Positions 44,241 through 52,168 of a stretch of DNA of 64,000 nucleotides are shown in pieces. The stretch is taken from contig CADARY010000002.1 in NCBI GenBank assembly GCA_902790375.1, positions 25,488 through 89,487 on the forward strand. Direction: 5' to 3'. The notes beneath the pieces were generated by a model. It made no database searches. It was not told the DNA's origin and saw only the letters and a program-made list of their open reading frames with translations. The translations under genes and the position numbers were made by a program. Positions within the stretch are counted from its first letter, which is position 1. Each line of letters opens with the position of its first letter. The stretch comes from Oscillospiraceae bacterium (GTDB lineage: Bacteria; Bacillota; Clostridia; Oscillospirales; Oscillospiraceae).

Positions 44241-44267
44241 GACAAGGGAATTTGAGGGTGAAGGAAC

Positions 44268-45266
44268 ATGAACTTAGATGCAATCCATGACATCCCGGAT
44301 ATCGTGATGGAGTTTCTCGAATATCACTCTACAGTGCGCGGTCACTCCGACAGAACTGTTGCCGGGTATTATCTCGATTTAAAAATTCTTTTCCGCTACC
44401 TGAAGCGAAGACGTCATCTCGTCCCGAGAGATGTGCCTTTTCAGGAAATCGATATCACGGATATCGACCTGGACTTTATCAAGTCGATCCGTATAGAAGA
44501 GCTTTATCGATACCAGTCGTTTTCGCCCGAATTTGAAAACGGCAGCCATTCATTATCCGCTGCAAGCCGCTGCCGCAGGACATCGTCCGTAAAGTCCTTT
44601 TTTAATTATCTTACATTAAAGCGTCATCTGCTGGATCAAAACATTTGTCAAGAACTTGACATGCCGAAGCGTCAGGCGTCCTTACCGCGTTATCTTGAAG
44701 AATCTGAGTGCGAACGTCTGCTGGCCGCCTGCGATGGAGCTTTTGCAGAGAGAGATTACGCGATTCTTATGCTGTTTCTCTCCTGCGGCCTGCGTGTCTC
44801 AGAGCTGGTATCGCTCAACCTGACAGATGTCTATGAAGACCATGTGCGTGTTCTCGGCAAAGGCAATAAAGAAAGAGTCGTCTTTTTCGCTGAAGGCTGC
44901 CGCGAAGCCATTGATGATTATTTAATGGTTAGAAATGACGAAAATGTCAAAGAAGCAGATAAAAAAGCCCTGTTTATCAGCAGAAAAAACTGCCGGATCG
45001 GGACACGCGGCGTACAAAACATGCTGGAAAAGAAGCTCCTGGCAGCCGGGCTTGATGCAAGCAGATATTCTCCGCATAAGCTGCGCCATACGGCAGCGAC
45101 CCTGATGCTGAAAAACGGTGTGGATACCCGTGCCCTGCAGGAAGTCCTGGGTCACAGCAACCTGAACACCACGCAGATCTATACTCACCTGGACAATGCC
45201 GCCCTGCATGAAGCTGCAATGGCCAACCCCATCGGCCGTAAGACAAAGGACGAAATCGAAGGTTGA
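44268..45266 (+). CDS. tyrosine recombinase, Xer-like
   Basis: 332 residues; GAAGGAAC precedes ATG 44268. N-terminal core-binding SAM-like domain (about 10-125) and C-terminal catalytic domain with all active residues: Arg in CGLRVSEL, Lys in GKGNKER, HKLRH, GHSN and the Tyr in TQIYTHL. Slightly longer than XerC/XerD (about 300), with an insertion around residues 85-100. Single gene between two terminators. Its stop codon lies inside the first unit of a tandem TTKACATAA repeat, which may be its binding site. It could be a chromosome-dimer resolvase paralogue or the integrase of a small element; a second Xer protein is at 55.1 kb. Confidence 0.88.
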   Translation: MNLDAIHDIPDIVMEFLEYHSTVRGHSDRTVAGYYLDLKILFRYLKRRRHLVPRDVPFQEIDITDIDLDFIKSIRIEELYRYQSFSPEFENGSHSLSAASRCRRTSSVKSFFNYLTLKRHLLDQNICQELDMPKRQASLPRYLEESECERLLAACDGAFAERDYAILMLFLSCGLRVSELVSLNLTDVYEDHVRVLGKGNKERVVFFAEGCREAIDDYLMVRNDENVKEADKKALFISRKNCRIGTRGVQNMLEKKLLAAGLDASRYSPHKLRHTAATLMLKNGVDTRALQEVLGHSNLNTTQIYTHLDNAALHEAAMANPIGRKTKDEIEG

Positions 45267-45340
45267 CATAATTCTAAATTGAGGTTTACATAATTATAGA
45301 AGTTGACATAATGCAAAATCAAGGTTTACATAATGCTAAA
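45261..45340 (+). repeat. two imperfect 40-bp tandem repeats, four TTKACATAA words
   Basis: TTGACATAA at 45263-45271 and 45303-45311, and TTTACATAA at 45285-45293 and 45325-45333; spacing 22, 18, 22, so the unit is 40 bp. The words resemble the XerD arm of dif (reverse complement TTATGTMAA). Sits between the recombinase stop codon and its terminator. Confidence 0.75.
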
Positions 45341-45348
45341 CCTGTATA

Positions 45349-45386
45349 AAAGAATGACGTCGGAAAAGACCGGCGTCATTCTTTTT
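45349..45386. terminator. bidirectional terminator after the recombinase and the GME-like gene
   Basis: 15-bp stem with one G-U pair (45349-45363 with 45370-45384), then TT(T). Overlaps the last codons of the minus-strand gene. Confidence 0.85.
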
Positions 45387-46137
45387 CCAATATGGGGACC
45401 GCAGAGCCGATATCAAAGATCGGCTCATCCGTCAAAAACACAGCATCTATCTCTCGCTGTTCTAAAAATTGCAGGATTCTGCTGCAATCCGGATGCGCGT
45501 CGAGCTTTCCGGTGAAGGCTATTTTCTTCTCGCTTATTTTGAATGCCGCCCCGCCAATGAAGCCATAAGCGAAACCGTCAAGCGTAATGTGCCCCGGAGA
45601 AATCAGCATTACCGATAATCCGGCTGCCGACGCTCGGGCAGCAACTCCCCTGTCTGCCGTAATCACGGAGCGCCTGTCTACAACGCACGAAGAGCAGCGG
45701 GTATAGCCCTGATGGCAGCTTATAAAGCGAAGAGCCCCGTTCCTTGTTAAATATTCAACAATACTGTCAGGGACTGTTTTCCTGTTATAAAGGATCGTTT
45801 CTCCGACCTGGCAGAGATTCAGCTGCGCATCCTCCGGATACGCGGCCTGTTGCTCTATATTCGGAAGCAGGATCTCCGCGCCGATGCTGCTGAGCCAGCT
45901 CTCCACAGCGCTCCCCTTCAGATAGGGAGCGAGCAGCACCCTCTCCCCTCCCGCGTGCAGAACGGATAGATCTGCGTGCCCGGCAAGCCGTGGTTCTATT
46001 TTTGGATTATCGGGCACGAAAACGCTATGAATACGCAGGCTATCAAGCGGTTTTCTGAGTTTATCAGCATATTTTGCGCCATATAGGACCGTATCGCACC
46101 GCTGCGGCAAATGCGGCAAATCGACAAACCGGCTCAT
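45376..46137 (-). CDS. hypothetical protein, possible GME (guanidine-modifying-enzyme) fold
   Basis: 253 residues, ATGA overlap with the radA stop. Repeated strand-helix pattern with short segments such as LRFISCHQGYTRCSSCVV and ISPGHITLDGFAYGFIGGAAF, suggestive of a pentein/GME-like propeller. I recall an uncharacterised Clostridial DUF family of this kind, but cannot verify membership. Cysteine pair CSSC near residue 150. Translational coupling to radA is clear; function unknown. Confidence 0.6.
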   Translation of the reverse strand: MSRFVDLPHLPQRCDTVLYGAKYADKLRKPLDSLRIHSVFVPDNPKIEPRLAGHADLSVLHAGGERVLLAPYLKGSAVESWLSSIGAEILLPNIEQQAAYPEDAQLNLCQVGETILYNRKTVPDSIVEYLTRNGALRFISCHQGYTRCSSCVVDRRSVITADRGVAARASAAGLSVMLISPGHITLDGFAYGFIGGAAFKISEKKIAFTGKLDAHPDCSRILQFLEQREIDAVFLTDEPIFDIGSAVPILEKE

Positions 46138-47495
46138 TCTCTTGCAAGCACGGCGGCGATAGCCTCGCTGATATTTTGCGCCGGGAGCAATTGCAGGCCG
46201 GCAATCGGACGGATTTCATCCCGCCAGTGGGCCGGAATGACGCATCGTTTGAAGCCCAGCCGCGATATTTCCGACAGACGCTGATTCAACGCGCTGACAC
46301 TGCGGATTTCGCCCGACAGTCCGATTTCACCGATCGCCGCCAAATCGGCGCCCAGGGGGCGATCCAGATAACTGGATGCAATGGCGAGGCTTGTGGCGAG
46401 ATCAGCCGCCGGCTCTTCCAGCGTCAAGCCGCCGATTACATTGATATAAGAATCACAGCCCGCGACAGAGAGCCCGCCGCGTTTTTCCAGGACAGCGAGC
46501 AGCATGGCGGCGCGGTTATAATCAACGCCGTTGCTGCGTCTCGCGGCATTATAGGCGGCAGGCGTAACCAGAGCCTGTACCTCCGCAAGAATAGGTCTGG
46601 TCCCCTCAATGACGCAGGCCACACAGGTGCCGGGGCTGTTTACAGGTCTGCCGCTCAGCAGCATCTCCGACGGGTTTTCCACGCAGCGAAGGCCATTGTC
46701 TGCCATCTCGAATACGCCGATCTCATTGGTCGAACCGAAACGGTTTTTGGCAGCCCTGAGAATGCGAAAGCTCGTGCTGCGCTCTCCTTCAAAATAGAGT
46801 ACGCAGTCCACCATGTGCTCCAGCACTTTTGGGCCCGCAATGCTCCCTTCCTTATTAATATGTCCGACGACGAAGGTCGTCAGACTGTTCTCCTTGCACA
46901 GGCGCATGATGCGCATGGTACATTCGCGTACCTGCGTTATGCTGCCGGGCGCGGAGCTCAGATCTCCGTTGCTGACAGTCTGGATGGAGTCAATGATGAC
47001 TATGTCCGGCTTCAGGCTTTCGGCCGCCGCCAGAATACTGTCCAGGTCCGTCTCCGCCAGAACATAGAGCTCGCCTCCGTAAACGCCCAGGCGGTCAGCC
47101 CGCAGCTTGAGCTGCCGCTCGCTTTCCTCGCCGCTGACATAGAGGATTCTCCGCTCTCTGCCGGAGGCGGCGCACATCTGCAGCAGGAGCGTTGACTTGC
47201 CGATACCGGGCGCGCCGCCGACCAGGACGAGGGAGCCGCACACCGCGCCGCCGCCAAGAACGCGGTCGAACTCGGAAATTCCGGTTGAAAAACGGATCTC
47301 CTCCGCGCTGTCCAGATCCGCGAGTTTTTTTGCCTTCGGCGTTCTGCCGGGGTCCCGCGCCCTGCCTCCGGCTTTGTCAAGCCGCAGCTCGGCCAGTGTG
47401 TTCCAGGCACCGCAGGACGGGCATTTGCCCGCCCAATTTGGTGTTTCGCTGCCGCATTCTGAACAGATATATACGGTTTTCTGCTTGTTTGCCAT
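46134..47495 (-). CDS. radA: DNA repair protein RadA (Sms)
   Basis: 453 residues. N-terminal Cys4 zinc finger (CSECGSETPNWAGKCPSC, about 11-28), Walker A GGAPGIGKSTL near residue 94, the RadA signature KNRFGSTNEIG near residue 255, and a C-terminal Lon-like domain. A RecA-related helicase that processes recombination intermediates. Follows cwlD by 32 bp. Confidence 0.95.
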   Translation of the reverse strand: MANKQKTVYICSECGSETPNWAGKCPSCGAWNTLAELRLDKAGGRARDPGRTPKAKKLADLDSAEEIRFSTGISEFDRVLGGGAVCGSLVLVGGAPGIGKSTLLLQMCAASGRERRILYVSGEESERQLKLRADRLGVYGGELYVLAETDLDSILAAAESLKPDIVIIDSIQTVSNGDLSSAPGSITQVRECTMRIMRLCKENSLTTFVVGHINKEGSIAGPKVLEHMVDCVLYFEGERSTSFRILRAAKNRFGSTNEIGVFEMADNGLRCVENPSEMLLSGRPVNSPGTCVACVIEGTRPILAEVQALVTPAAYNAARRSNGVDYNRAAMLLAVLEKRGGLSVAGCDSYINVIGGLTLEEPAADLATSLAIASSYLDRPLGADLAAIGEIGLSGEIRSVSALNQRLSEISRLGFKRCVIPAHWRDEIRPIAGLQLLPAQNISEAIAAVLARE

Positions 47496-47527
47496 TTCTT
47501 TCTCCCGATTATTACGTTTTGTATAGA

Positions 47528-48235
47528 CTATATACGCACTGTATTTTGCTCGAACTGCAAATACGAGCCCATCATGATTGCCGCCAATGAGGTTTGATAC
47601 GTCGGCCTCTTTAAATTCTCAAGGTCTATCGAGTTTGAGACGAAGCCGCATTCCACCAGAATCGCAGGGCACGTGAGATGAGACAGGATATAGAGCTTTC
47701 TGGTAGCGGGTTCTGCAACGCGTCTGCTCTTCGGGTAGAGCGCACCGATGAGATTCCGGTGCATGATGGTGCCGAGCTCCTCGCTTCCCTCTCCGGCGGC
47801 ATAGATCACCTGCGCTCCGCTTGCCTGCCCCGTGGGAAAATCATTCTGATGAATGCTGATGTAAACCGGATTCAATTCCGCAGACGCAAGCTCCGTTCTG
47901 CATTCAAGATCCCTGTGTTCGCTGTATTCTTCCGCATCGCAGAGGGTGCGGTCATCCTGCCGCAGCAAAAGATTATCCAGCCCGTAGAGTTCGGCCATCG
48001 CCCGGAGCTTTAAGGCGACGGCGAGGTTGATATCGCTTTCGCGGGTACCGTCCGCGCCGATCGCGCCGCCGTCGATCCCGCCATGGCCGGGGTCAATCAC
48101 AATGGTCGACCGCTCGTGAGAGGAGCCCGCCGTGTCCTGCTTCTTTCCGATTGTAAAGAAGGCCGTCAGGACAAGACCTGCCAAAACCGCCAGCGGCAGA
48201 ATCTTTTGTCCGATACCGCGCAGCTTAGTGTCCAT
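47528..48235 (-). CDS. cwlD: N-acetylmuramoyl-L-alanine amidase, CwlD-like
   Basis: 235 residues from ATG 48235 (GGAGGATCT upstream). One N-terminal membrane helix (about 12-30), then an Amidase_3 domain: DPGHGGIDGGA with the first zinc His, TRESDIN with the zinc Glu, YISIHQND with the second His and VECGFVSN with the catalytic Glu. Length and single TM match CwlD, which prepares muramic-lactam of the spore cortex. Neighbouring spoIVA supports a sporulation role, but the promoter here is sigma-A type. Confidence 0.85.
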   Translation of the reverse strand: MDTKLRGIGQKILPLAVLAGLVLTAFFTIGKKQDTAGSSHERSTIVIDPGHGGIDGGAIGADGTRESDINLAVALKLRAMAELYGLDNLLLRQDDRTLCDAEEYSEHRDLECRTELASAELNPVYISIHQNDFPTGQASGAQVIYAAGEGSEELGTIMHRNLIGALYPKSRRVAEPATRKLYILSHLTCPAILVECGFVSNSIDLENLKRPTYQTSLAAIMMGSYLQFEQNTVRI

Positions 48236-48272
48236 AGATCCTCCGATTTCCGTGCAGCCGGGGCCGTCTTTG

Positions 48273-48301
48273 ATTATAGCGTCCTCTCCCGCACAAGTCA
48301 A
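48273..48301 (-). promoter_or_regulatory. sigma-A promoter for cwlD-radA
   Basis: Minus strand TTGACT (48296-48301), 17 bp, TATAAT (48273-48278), in the gap between spoIVA and cwlD. Confidence 0.78.
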
Positions 48302-48322
48302 TTCCATGCAAAACCCTTCCTG

Positions 48323-49801
48323 TCAGAGCAAAATGCAAATCAGCCCGCCGCTCCCTTCGTTCAGAATGCGCTCCAGGGTTTCCCGGAGCTTGTGCTTTAC
48401 GTTTTCGGGCAGCGCTTCAATCTTTGCGGCAAGGCCTTCTTCTGCGATGTCATTGAGGGACTTGCCAAAAATATTGGACTGCCAGATTCGATTAACGTCA
48501 CCGTCAAAGCCCTGGAGAAGGAAGTTGATAATCTCCTCGGAAGCGCCCTCTCCCCCTATGGCCGGCGTAACCTCCGTTTCAATATTGGTCATGATCATAT
48601 GGATCGCCGGGGCATTTGCCTTCAGCTTTACGCTGTACTTTCCGCCCTGCCGCACGATCTGCGGCTCCTCCAGCGTCATTTGGGCGGAATCGGGCATAAC
48701 AACGCCGTAGCCCGTCTGCCTTACATTCTCCAGCGCCGTGCGCAGGCTGTCGTAGTCGGCCTTCACCGCGCTCATTTCCCGGAGCGTCGTGATCAGATCC
48801 CGGTCGTTTTCTATGGCGAGGCCGGTCTGCTCGCTTATGCTTTGATAATACAGCGCTCTGGGGATTTGAACAGTCAGCTCGACCGTGCCGCTGCCGAGAT
48901 CCGTTTTGCTGATCTCCGCCGTCTCAATTTGATCCTTCTCCCGAAGCTGCCGGGCCATGGTCCTGCAATCCTTGATCAGCCGCAAATCCTCGGCGGTTCC
49001 TGCAATAAGCTGCAGAATGCCGCTTCGAAGCTCGTTCTGCTCCGGCAGGGCGTCCAGCCAATCCGGGAGAAATACGCCGACAGCCTTCAGAGGGAACTCT
49101 TCCAGCACGCAGCTCAGAATAAGGCCGATGTCTTCTTCGCTCATCTTCATGCAGTCAACAGGAATGCAGCGCACATCATATTGCGTTGAAAGCTCTCTGG
49201 CAAGCGCCGCGCATTTCTCGCTGCCTGGCGCTTTGCTGTTAAGCAGCACGACAAAGGGCTTTCCGATCGCCTTGAGCTCCGAGATCGTGCGCGCTTCCGC
49301 CGCCGTGTAGTTTTCCCGGGGAATGTCGCCGATGCTCCCGTCTGTCGTGACCACGATTCCGATGCTCGAGTGCTCGCTGATTACCTTAAAGGTCCCCTTC
49401 TCGGCGGCCTCCGTGATCGTCACCTCATGGTCAAACCATGGCGTTGTGACCATTCTCTCATGTCCGTCCTCAAACTGCCCGGTGGCGCCGTCGACCATAT
49501 AGCCCACGCAGTCGACCAGCCGGACAGAAAGCTCCGTGTTTTCTCCGAGACGGATACTGACCGCGTTCTCCGGGACAAATTTCGGTTCTGCCGTCATGAT
49601 GGTTTTGCCGGACGCGCTCTGGGGAAGCTCATCCCGCGCGCGCTCCCGAAGATAGTCGTTCTCGATTCGCGGGATGACCAGCGTTTCCATGAATCGCTTG
49701 ATAAAGCTCGATTTACCCGTTCTTACCGGGCCGACCACCCCCAGCATGATCGCGCCGCCGGTCCTGGCGGCAAGTTCGCTGTAAAGATTGGAATCAGACA
49801 T
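48323..49801 (-). CDS. spoIVA: stage IV sporulation protein A
   Basis: 492 residues from ATG 49801 (GGAGG 8 bp upstream), the same length as the Bacillus protein. Walker A GPVRTGKSS with Lys30, followed by the SpoIVA-specific LPQSASGKTIMTAEPKFVP stretch near residue 60 and the DCVGYMVDG Walker B region. The C-terminus ends with short hydrophobic residues (GLICILL). This ATPase polymerises on the forespore as the base of the spore coat, so the organism very probably forms endospores. Confidence 0.96.
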   Translation of the reverse strand: MSDSNLYSELAARTGGAIMLGVVGPVRTGKSSFIKRFMETLVIPRIENDYLRERARDELPQSASGKTIMTAEPKFVPENAVSIRLGENTELSVRLVDCVGYMVDGATGQFEDGHERMVTTPWFDHEVTITEAAEKGTFKVISEHSSIGIVVTTDGSIGDIPRENYTAAEARTISELKAIGKPFVVLLNSKAPGSEKCAALARELSTQYDVRCIPVDCMKMSEEDIGLILSCVLEEFPLKAVGVFLPDWLDALPEQNELRSGILQLIAGTAEDLRLIKDCRTMARQLREKDQIETAEISKTDLGSGTVELTVQIPRALYYQSISEQTGLAIENDRDLITTLREMSAVKADYDSLRTALENVRQTGYGVVMPDSAQMTLEEPQIVRQGGKYSVKLKANAPAIHMIMTNIETEVTPAIGGEGASEEIINFLLQGFDGDVNRIWQSNIFGKSLNDIAEEGLAAKIEALPENVKHKLRETLERILNEGSGGLICILL

Positions 49802-49837
49802 AAAATAAGCCTCCGCTCTCATGTTCTCACTTGCTTG

Positions 49838-49866
49838 AGTGTATGAGAAGCGAAGGCATGATATGA
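49838..49866 (-). promoter_or_regulatory. sigma-E-type sporulation promoter for spoIVA
   Basis: Minus strand TCATATC (49860-49866), 14 bp, CATACACT (49838-49845), matching the mother-cell sigma-E consensus (ATA..., CATACA-T). 36 bp before spoIVA. Confidence 0.8.
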
Positions 49867-49873
49867 CGGCCTG

Positions 49874-50641
49874 TCAGGCAAAGCGAATGCAGTCGTCATG
49901 GCTTTTGCTGATGATAATGTCCGTGTCAGGAAAGCGCTCGGAAAGCCTGGATGCAAGAGATCGTATGACCGGGTTTTCGGTATAAAAGTGGTCTGCGTCG
50001 ATCAGGTTCAGCCCAAGCTCCGAGGCCCGCTGGAACTGATGATACTTGATATCCGCTGTGACATAGGTATCGCAGCCCAGTCTGACCGCGTCCTCCAGGC
50101 TTCCGGCCCCGGAGCCGCCCATCGCGGCAAGCTTGTAAACCGGCTTATTCCCAAGGCAATACCGGACAGCCGGAACACCCAGGCGCTCCTTGCAGACTGC
50201 AAGAAAGGCCTCCAGCGGCATCGACTGCGATAAATGTCCGATCCTGCCGCAGCTGTCCGCGTCCAGGCTCCCCTCGGGTTCCGCGCCCAGAAGGCGGATC
50301 AGGACGTCGTTGACGCCGCCTTCGGCAATGTCAAGATTCGTGTGCATGCAAATCAGCGCAATTCCGTTTTCAGCCAGAAAGAGCACTCTCCTGCTGACCG
50401 GCTCCAGATCATGGACTGTCTTCAGCGGAGAAAAGATGAGCGGATGATGGGTAACCAGAAGCTCTGCGCCGCACGCCTGTGCTTCCTCCGCGACCTCGTC
50501 CGTTGCGTCCAGCGCAAGCAGGATGCGGTGAACCTCTCTTTCCGCATGACCGATCTGGAAACCGGCGTTATCGAAATCCATCTGCAGTTCAAGCGGCGCT
50601 ATACGGCACAGCTCCTCAAACACGTCCCGAACGCTTGTCAT
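49874..50641 (-). CDS. Nif3-like dinuclear metal centre protein (YqfO type)
   Basis: 255 residues; GGAGGCGGAGAG before ATG 50641. Metal-binding motifs: LVTHHPLIFSP near residue 60, MHTNLDIAEGGVND near residue 98 and DADHFYTENPVI near residue 222. Family formerly called GTP cyclohydrolase I type 2; function remains uncertain. ATGA overlap with trmK, the usual trmK-nif3 pairing in Firmicutes. Confidence 0.92.
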   Translation of the reverse strand: MTSVRDVFEELCRIAPLELQMDFDNAGFQIGHAEREVHRILLALDATDEVAEEAQACGAELLVTHHPLIFSPLKTVHDLEPVSRRVLFLAENGIALICMHTNLDIAEGGVNDVLIRLLGAEPEGSLDADSCGRIGHLSQSMPLEAFLAVCKERLGVPAVRYCLGNKPVYKLAAMGGSGAGSLEDAVRLGCDTYVTADIKYHQFQRASELGLNLIDADHFYTENPVIRSLASRLSERFPDTDIIISKSHDDCIRFA

Positions 50642-51312
50642 CTCTCCGCCTCCAGCTCCTTTAGTTGTACCAATATTTCCCTGTAGAGGGCAAGACGGGA
50701 GTCCCCTTCTCCGCTCTCCATCCCGCCGAGCGCGTTTTCAAAGCGCCCGATGATTCTCTCAAGCTGCCTGTCGTAAAGCTCAAGCGAGGCACAGCGCTCG
50801 CGTTTTCCGAGAAACAGCTCCGCATCCGACAGGCTTGTCCTTGCGCCGAAGCGGGCACAGATGATCTGATAGAGAATGCCGCCGTCTTCCACGATCGTTT
50901 CCTTTTCGATCGCAAATTCATTGTTGACGAGCCAGTAACGCAGAACCTCGGCCTTGGTCATCGGCTGCAGTATCAGCCGATAGCTGTCTTGCATGCACCA
51001 ATCTGCCTCATCAAGGATTTTCACGATCATATCGCCGCCCATACCGGCAATGACAATGGTGTCGATCTCATCCGGCGGGCAAAGCGCCAGACCGTCGCAA
51101 AGGAGAAAGCGGATCCGGTCCGATAAGCCGGCGGCGTCTGCCGTCCTGCGGGCGGCCGTCAGCGGCCCTTCGTTGATGTCAGAGGCATAGAGAGCGCCGG
51201 GATAGCCGGCTTCGGCCAGGTAAGCCGGAAGCTGTCCATGATCCGTCCCGACATCCACGAGGCCTTTTCCGTTTTGTACAAGCGCCGCGACAGCGCTCAG
51301 GCGTCTGTTCAT
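50638..51312 (-). CDS. trmK: tRNA (adenine-22-N1)-methyltransferase
   Basis: 224 residues from ATG 51312 (GGGGGTGAGCAGG upstream). SAM-binding LVDVGTDHGQLPAYLA near residue 16, ASDINEGPL near residue 41, and the IVIAGMGGDMI motif near residue 80 that replaces the usual catalytic NPPY. Methylates A22 of tRNA. A longer frame to 51411 has no ribosome site. Confidence 0.92.
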   Translation of the reverse strand: MNRRLSAVAALVQNGKGLVDVGTDHGQLPAYLAEAGYPGALYASDINEGPLTAARRTADAAGLSDRIRFLLCDGLALCPPDEIDTIVIAGMGGDMIVKILDEADWCMQDSYRLILQPMTKAEVLRYWLVNNEFAIEKETIVEDGGILYQIICARFGARTSLSDAELFLGKRERCASLELYDRQLERIIGRFENALGGMESGEGDSRLALYREILVQLKELEAER

Positions 51313-51397
51313 CCTGCTCACCCCCCGTATTTCCTTCTTTGCTTTTTCCGCCGCTGCTTTACAGCAAAAAGCCGGACCGCAGTCCGGCTTTTGCTGT

Positions 51398-51598
51398 TCA
51401 TGCGGTCTCAAGGAAAGCCTTGAGATACTTCAGAAACTCGTCAGGATCAACGCCGTGCGCACAGCAGGCCTGTTCAATGTTTTCTCCGCTTGCCATGGCG
51501 CAGCCCATGCAGTGCATGCCGATCGCCTGAAAAGCGGGCATGGCCTGGGGCGCATTTTCAACGACTTCAGAAATCAGGGTTTCTCTGGTGATTTCCAT
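51398..51598 (-). CDS. DUF1858 small redox-like protein
   Basis: 66 residues; CGGAGGTAATCAA before ATG. Typical DUF1858 layout: N-terminal TRETLISEVVENAPQAMPAF, then GMHCMGCAMASGENIEQAC, with a CxxC pair near residues 30-33 and further Cys. Related domains bind metal or take part in disulfide chemistry. The 5' region contains a 93-bp repeat (51647-51739). Confidence 0.85.
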   Translation of the reverse strand: MEITRETLISEVVENAPQAMPAFQAIGMHCMGCAMASGENIEQACCAHGVDPDEFLKYLKAFLETA

Positions 51599-51646
51599 TT
51601 GATTACCTCCGTTTTATACAGATTTCAGGGAAGCATAGATTCCTTG

Positions 51647-51739
51647 GGCAATACCGCATAATTCGGCAAGAGCAGATCCTGAGAAAATTTGGGTTCTGAT
51701 AAAGGCACTTTTTCGCAGATGTACTTTGTGTACCTCAAG
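51647..51739 (+). repeat. 93-bp dispersed repeat, copy 1
   Basis: Identical base for base with 58551-58643, same orientation, starting GGCAATACCGCATAATTCGG and ending TGTGTACCTCAAG. Contains the inverted word GTACTTTGTGTAC near its end. Flanks differ completely. No coding role recognised. Confidence 0.92.
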
Positions 51740-51797
51740 AGGCGGATTGTGCGGTGTTGCCCTTGCATTTGGCAAGGCATGTTCATGCCTCCCGAAG

Positions 51798-51827
51798 AAA
51801 AGGGGGACACCGAAGTGTCCCCCTTTT
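51798..51827. terminator. bidirectional terminator
   Basis: Perfect 13-bp stem (51798-51810 with 51815-51827), tetraloop CGAA, A-run and T-run on either side. Just beyond the stop of the zinc-ribbon gene. Confidence 0.9.
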
Positions 51828-51844
51828 GCTGTCAGGACAGGCGA

Positions 51845-52123
51845 TCAGGCCTGCTCTCTCATCTTAGCAAAGCACTCGCTGCAATAAACAGGACGGTCAG
51901 ACTTGGGCTCGAAGGGAACCCGGGCCTCGCCGCCGCAGGCAGCGCAGGTAGCGGTGAAGAACTCACGGGGACCACGGGCCGCATTCTTGCGGGCATCGCG
52001 GCATGCCTTGCAGCGCTGGGGCTCATTCTGGAAGCCGCGCTCTGCGTAGAACTCCTGCTCACCGGCGGTAAAAACAAATTCCTTGCCGCATTCTTTGCAT
52101 ACTAAAGTCTTGTCTTCGTACAT
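51845..52123 (-). CDS. small zinc-ribbon protein (zf-trcl type)
   Basis: 92 residues with AGAGAGGATTC before ATG. Two metal-binding units: CKECGKEFVFTAGEQEFY...CKACRDAR (probable zinc-related loading domain) and CAACGGEARVPF...CSECF. Such proteins are common in Clostridia; function unknown. Confidence 0.85.
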   Translation of the reverse strand: MYEDKTLVCKECGKEFVFTAGEQEFYAERGFQNEPQRCKACRDARKNAARGPREFFTATCAACGGEARVPFEPKSDRPVYCSECFAKMREQA

Positions 52124-52168
52124 CTTGAATCCTCTCTTTTGATTGTGCCTGTCGGCTTATATTTGCGT

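Noticed and set aside
45261-45340. TTGACATAA words as promoter -35 boxes
   Set aside because: No -10 follows at 16-18 bp, and the words recur in a fixed 40-bp period, unlike promoters.
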